16,600 bases of DNA from Candidatus Saccharibacteria bacterium UBA3749 (GTDB taxonomy: Bacteria > Patescibacteriota > Saccharimonadia > Saccharimonadales > Saccharimonadaceae), in the NCBI GenBank assembly GCA_002371235.1, contig DFGN01000012.1:29630-46229 (forward strand). The letters are read 5' to 3'. The notes under the pieces were generated by a model, which was not told the origin of the DNA, ran no database searches, and saw only the letters and a program-made list of their open reading frames with translations. Both the position numbers and the translations under genes were made by a program. Below, one piece after another: positions 13,320-16,600 of this stretch (positions are counted from its first letter, which is position 1; each line of letters begins with the position of its first letter).

Positions 13320-16300
13320 ATGCTAGAGGTTAGGGGAGTTTCTAAGGTTTATGTGACCGGTGGGATAAAGAGGGTCGTTCTAAATAATGTAACGATTAAT
13401 TTTCGTACTAGCGAGTTTGCTGCAATTTTGGGTCCTTCTGGCTCTGGTAAAACTACTTTTTTGAATATCATTGGTGGGCTCGATGATTATACATCAGGGG
13501 ATTTGATAATCAATGAAAAATCCACAAAGAAGTATAAAGATAAAGACTGGGATTCCTATCGCAATCACAGGATTGGATTTGTTTTTCAATCTTATAATCT
13601 AATTCCGCACCAAACCATACTACAAAATGTACGCTTAGCTTTGACACTTTCAGGGATCTCAAAGCGGGAATCTATCAGGAGAGCAAAGAAAGCCCTTGCC
13701 GATGTTGGACTGTCTGAACACATTCATAAACTCCCGGCTCAACTATCCGGTGGACAAATGCAACGCGTTGCAATCGCGCGGGCTCTTGTTAATGATCCTG
13801 ACATTCTATTAGCTGATGAGCCGACAGGCGCGTTGGACTCCGAAACATCTCTCCAAGTCATGGATTTACTCAAAGAAATTTCAAGGAATAAGCTCGTCAT
13901 TATGGTGACACATAATCCAGAACTGGCCAATCGATATGCGACTCGCATTATTAATTTAAAAGATGGTAAGATTACGGCCGACTCTAATTCGTACGATGGC
14001 AAGATTAAGACCGACCTTGATTTAATTGAATCAGAAAAGAAATCTAAGAAAACCAAAATGTCATTCATTACCGCATTTGGCCTATCAATGCGCAATTTAC
14101 TCACAAAAAAGGCGCGGACAGCTTTAGTTGCGATAGCCGGCTCGATCGGCATTATTGGTATTGCTTTAATTAGCGCAGTATCAACTGGTTTTCAAAACTA
14201 CATTGATAAGATTGAAGAAGACACCCTTACTTCTTATCCACTAATGTTACAAAAAGAAACTGCCGACCTTACTGGAGTACTCCTTAGTTTAACTGGTACC
14301 ACCACAGAGTCATCTGCTAATGGCAAATTAGTTGAAAACCAAGTTTTAACCTCAACGCTCGGCACAGTATCTAATAATGATCTGCCAAGTTTTGCGACCT
14401 ATCTAGATACCCATCGTGCAGAAATTGACCCCTCCATCAGGATGATTGAGTACGAGTACAATGTGGATCCAGTTATCTATACTATTGATGCCGCTAATCA
14501 AGTCGCCAAGATGAATCCAAGCAATATGTTCTCTTCGCTGGTTGGCGAAACCTCACTTCTAAGGAACTATTCGACAATGACTTCCGTCTTTCGGCAGTAC
14601 GAACTTGAAAATCTTCAAAATGATACCGAATTACTAGCTGGCAAATATCCCGAAAAGTATAACGAGATGATCGTTGTACTGAATAATAGTAATCAAATAT
14701 CTGAACTATTGACATATTCGCTAGGTTTTCACGATTCCCAAGAACTAAATGGAATTATTACCAAAATTATGAGTGGGGAGCGAGTAGAAATCAATAATAA
14801 ACCACTCGAACTTAGTTATGAAGACCTAATGAATGTAGATTTACGTTTAGTTCCTGCAACCGAAACGTTTAAGTTTAATAGCAAGTACGACGTCTATGAG
14901 GATATGTCTGGAGATAAAGACTACATGCACAACTTGTATGATAATGCAGAGAGGCTCCATATCGTTGGTGTTGCTAAGTCAAACTCCGAGATGATGTCGT
15001 CTGGTAGTGGTGTCGCATATTTGCCGTCACTTATTACGCATATTATTGATTTGTCTGGTCAGACCGAAATAGTCAAAAAACAATTGGCTGAACCAGATAT
15101 CGATATCTTCTCCAATACAAGATTCGGCGAAGAGGAAAATGATTTTAACTTTGAGTTTTCGGACTTGGTTTCAATTGATGAAGCCAAGCTTGCAAGCGCA
15201 TTCGGCGTTAAAATTGATCAAAACGCAATAGCAGCCAAAACATCTGAATATATTCAACAAATTTCCGATGACATTACTGCTGACACTTCACCTGCTTTTA
15301 ATGAGCTTTTAAATAGATTCAAGTCTTTGGCCGAAAAATTACAGCTCTCCATTGCCGGACTTGATAATACCGGAACATTTCTAAAAGCTAATATTGATTT
15401 GATTGTTGATGATTATTGCAATCAGGAAGATTTTAGCGACCTCGAAGATAAATACGTTATTCCGGCTGAAACATTTAAATCTACATTTGCCGGCTTAATT
15501 AAAGGTCTACTTGAAGCCTATGTGACAGCCTTTGACTTGACTATGCAAGAGCAGGGTATACCTTACGATGTTGACACCATGCCAATCCCTATAGTCAACC
15601 TACTATTTAGCACTGTTCTAGAGCAATATCTTGAGGCGGTTCCGGTAAAGACCACATTAGAATCATTTTCCATTGCAATCACTGAAGTTACAATGAAGAG
15701 GGAAATACTAACAAAAGTCGGAGAACTATCGACATATCTAACCAATAGCTTCGCTTCTGCATTCAACGTTGATCAGAATGCTATCATCGGCGCGTTCCAT
15801 TTGAATTTTACTGAAGAAGAGTTGTCGCGCGTAGTAACTGCAATGTTTACAAAACGTAGGTCAACTCTAGCCACTAATCTCTCAACACTTGGTTATCAAG
15901 ACCTAGAGGACCCAACCACAATTTCTGTATATTTTAATAGTTTTGATGGAAAAACTCATTTTCTTGATTTCCTTAATAGCTACAACGAAAAAATGCATTC
16001 CTTAAACATGGATGACAAAATAATAGAATATACTGATGCAACCGGCATGCTGATGTCTTCAGTAAAAACAATTGTCGATGCAGTTTCGTATGTCTTGATT
16101 GCTTTTGTTTCAATATCTCTAGTTGTATCATCAATTATGATTGGTGTCATTACCTATATCTCTGTTTATGAACGCACCAAGGAAATTGGAATTTTGCGAG
16201 CAATTGGCGCGAGTAAACACAATATTTCTTCAATTTTCAACGCAGAGACGTTTATAATTGGGCTATTATCTGGTCTCTTCGGCGTGACCGTGTCTTATCT

Positions 16301-16487
16301 GCTTATTCCACCGATCAATTTCGTGCTTCACCAATTCACTGGTGATATCCCTCTTTCTGCTGCACTTGATATCAGAATGGCGCTCTTCTTGATTAGTCTA
16401 TCTATCGTTCTCACTCTAATAGGTGGGCTCATTCCAGCGCGTTCAGCAAGTAAGAAAGATCCTGTTGAAGCATTGCGAAGCGAATAG
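13320..16487 (+). CDS. MacB/FtsX-type ABC transporter, ATPase-permease fusion with very large external domain
   Basis: A 1055-residue fusion counted from ATG 13320, which gives the typical MLEVRGVSKVY opening of LolD/MacB-type ATPases. The nucleotide-binding domain (about 1-235) has Walker A GPSGSGKT (38-45), Q-loop VFQSYN, signature LSGGQMQR (142-149), Walker B ILLADEP (162-168) and H-loop H198. The permease follows: TM1 at about 267-289, an external domain of roughly 625 residues, then TM2 (about 919-945), the ERTKEIGILRAIGAS coupling motif, TM3 (about 978-998) and TM4 (about 1020-1040), ending in PARSASKKDPVEALRSE. The external domain is about three times that of E. coli MacB and looks mixed alpha/beta with long helical stretches. 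Such proteins act as mechanotransmission pumps for extracytoplasmic peptides, lipids or proteins, usually as dimers. The ATPase is intact; the substrate is unknown. It is divergent from the polyphosphate operon. Confidence 0.92.
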   Translation: MLEVRGVSKVYVTGGIKRVVLNNVTINFRTSEFAAILGPSGSGKTTFLNIIGGLDDYTSGDLIINEKSTKKYKDKDWDSYRNHRIGFVFQSYNLIPHQTILQNVRLALTLSGISKRESIRRAKKALADVGLSEHIHKLPAQLSGGQMQRVAIARALVNDPDILLADEPTGALDSETSLQVMDLLKEISRNKLVIMVTHNPELANRYATRIINLKDGKITADSNSYDGKIKTDLDLIESEKKSKKTKMSFITAFGLSMRNLLTKKARTALVAIAGSIGIIGIALISAVSTGFQNYIDKIEEDTLTSYPLMLQKETADLTGVLLSLTGTTTESSANGKLVENQVLTSTLGTVSNNDLPSFATYLDTHRAEIDPSIRMIEYEYNVDPVIYTIDAANQVAKMNPSNMFSSLVGETSLLRNYSTMTSVFRQYELENLQNDTELLAGKYPEKYNEMIVVLNNSNQISELLTYSLGFHDSQELNGIITKIMSGERVEINNKPLELSYEDLMNVDLRLVPATETFKFNSKYDVYEDMSGDKDYMHNLYDNAERLHIVGVAKSNSEMMSSGSGVAYLPSLITHIIDLSGQTEIVKKQLAEPDIDIFSNTRFGEEENDFNFEFSDLVSIDEAKLASAFGVKIDQNAIAAKTSEYIQQISDDITADTSPAFNELLNRFKSLAEKLQLSIAGLDNTGTFLKANIDLIVDDYCNQEDFSDLEDKYVIPAETFKSTFAGLIKGLLEAYVTAFDLTMQEQGIPYDVDTMPIPIVNLLFSTVLEQYLEAVPVKTTLESFSIAITEVTMKREILTKVGELSTYLTNSFASAFNVDQNAIIGAFHLNFTEEELSRVVTAMFTKRRSTLATNLSTLGYQDLEDPTTISVYFNSFDGKTHFLDFLNSYNEKMHSLNMDDKIIEYTDATGMLMSSVKTIVDAVSYVLIAFVSISLVVSSIMIGVITYISVYERTKEIGILRAIGASKHNISSIFNAETFIIGLLSGLFGVTVSYLLIPPINFVLHQFTGDIPLSAALDIRMALFLISLSIVLTLIGGLIPARSASKKDPVEALRSE

Positions 16488-16501
16488 AATTGTAGTATAA
16501 T
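16473..16501 (+). promoter_or_regulatory. Promoter of tRNA-Gln with -35 and -10
   Basis: TTGCGA (16473-16478) and TATAAT (16496-16501) are separated by 17 bases, the classical housekeeping sigma spacing. The predicted start is near 16508, about 16 bases before the tRNA. The -35 box lies inside the last codons of the ABC transporter gene. Unlike most protein-gene promoters here, it has a -35 box and lacks the TGn extension. Confidence 0.65.
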
Positions 16502-16523
16502 TAGTCAGTACCGAATAAACCGT

Positions 16524-16598
16524 TGGGGATTCGCCAAGTGGTAAGGCAGTGGGTTCTGGTCCCACCATTCGGGGGTTCGAATCCCTCATCCCCAGCCA
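16524..16598 (+). tRNA. tRNA-Gln (anticodon CTG)
   Basis: A complete cloverleaf. The acceptor TGGGGAT (16524-16530) pairs with ATCCCCA (16588-16594). The D arm is GCC/GGC with AAGTGGTAA in the loop. The anticodon stem GTGGG/CCCAC encloses loop TTCTGGT, giving anticodon CTG at 16556-16558 (reads CAG, Gln). The T arm is GGGGG, TTCGAAT, CCCTC. Discriminator G is at 16595 and the encoded CCA at 16596-16598. Confidence 0.97.
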
Positions 16599-16600
16599 TT

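Noticed and set aside
22..16598. att-like direct repeat between the two tRNA 3' ends
   Set aside because: The similarity is just the conserved T arm and CCA shared by all tRNAs; no longer identical stretch and no integrase.
1..16600. Alternative genetic code (UGA as Gly or Trp), as in some Patescibacteria
   Set aside because: No in-frame TGA occurs in any of the 14 genes, and the VTC gene uses TGA as stop at the overlap with DUF4956.

Overview
The window is a compact, AT-rich stretch of bacterial chromosome bounded by two tRNA genes on the + strand: the 3' part of tRNA-Trp(CCA) at the left edge and a complete tRNA-Gln(CTG) at the right edge. Between them lie 14 protein genes with almost no non-coding DNA; no gene-free stretch reaches 300 bases (the longest is about 100). 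I found no mobile element, CRISPR array or transposase. The content (sortase, NodB deacetylase, CAP-domain protein, serine hydrolase, CapA-like protein, membrane-anchored surface proteins, very tight spacing) fits a small-genome monoderm. My best guess is a Patescibacteria/Saccharibacteria (TM7)-type organism, but this is inference from gene content and style, with no marker gene present. UGA is a stop here: none of the 14 frames contains an internal TGA, and the VTC gene ends in TGA overlapping the next start. This excludes genetic codes 4 and 25.

Layout. 1-3875 (all +): tRNA-Trp, a membrane-anchored polysaccharide deacetylase, a DUF3137 membrane protein, a P-loop kinase-like protein followed by a YgjP-type metallopeptidase, and a small sortase. 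3868-5835 (-): a glycoside hydrolase family 97 enzyme of the SusB (inverting) type without a signal peptide, convergent with the sortase and divergent from the next gene. 5887-8318 (+): CapA-like metallophosphatase overlapping a class A beta-lactamase-fold serine hydrolase. 8356-10251 (-): a 7TM sensor-like membrane protein without an output domain, followed 6 bases later by a CAP/SCP surface protein. 10280-13238 (-): a three-gene operon of VTC-type polyphosphate polymerase, DUF4956 membrane protein and Cthe_2159-type beta-helix carbohydrate-binding protein. 13320-16487 (+): a 1055-residue ATPase-permease fusion of the MacB/FtsX type, divergent from that operon, then tRNA-Gln.

Most of the proteins act in or on the cell envelope (wall deacetylation, sortase, CapA, serine hydrolase, CAP protein, beta-helix carbohydrate binder, polyphosphate, MacB-type exporter), so the block reads as an envelope and surface-remodelling neighbourhood.

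The most consistent non-coding signal is promoter geometry. Nine protein-coding transcription units carry a perfect TATAAT, usually as extended TGnTATAAT, directly before the start codon. Four are exactly TGnTATAAT-N6-ATG, which places the predicted transcription start on the A of the ATG (leaderless mRNA). The two GTG-initiated lead genes instead have a slightly longer leader with a strong AGGAGG-type Shine-Dalgarno, and several genes inside operons also use Shine-Dalgarno sites. This geometry also corrects three start codons (sortase, VTC, ABC transporter).
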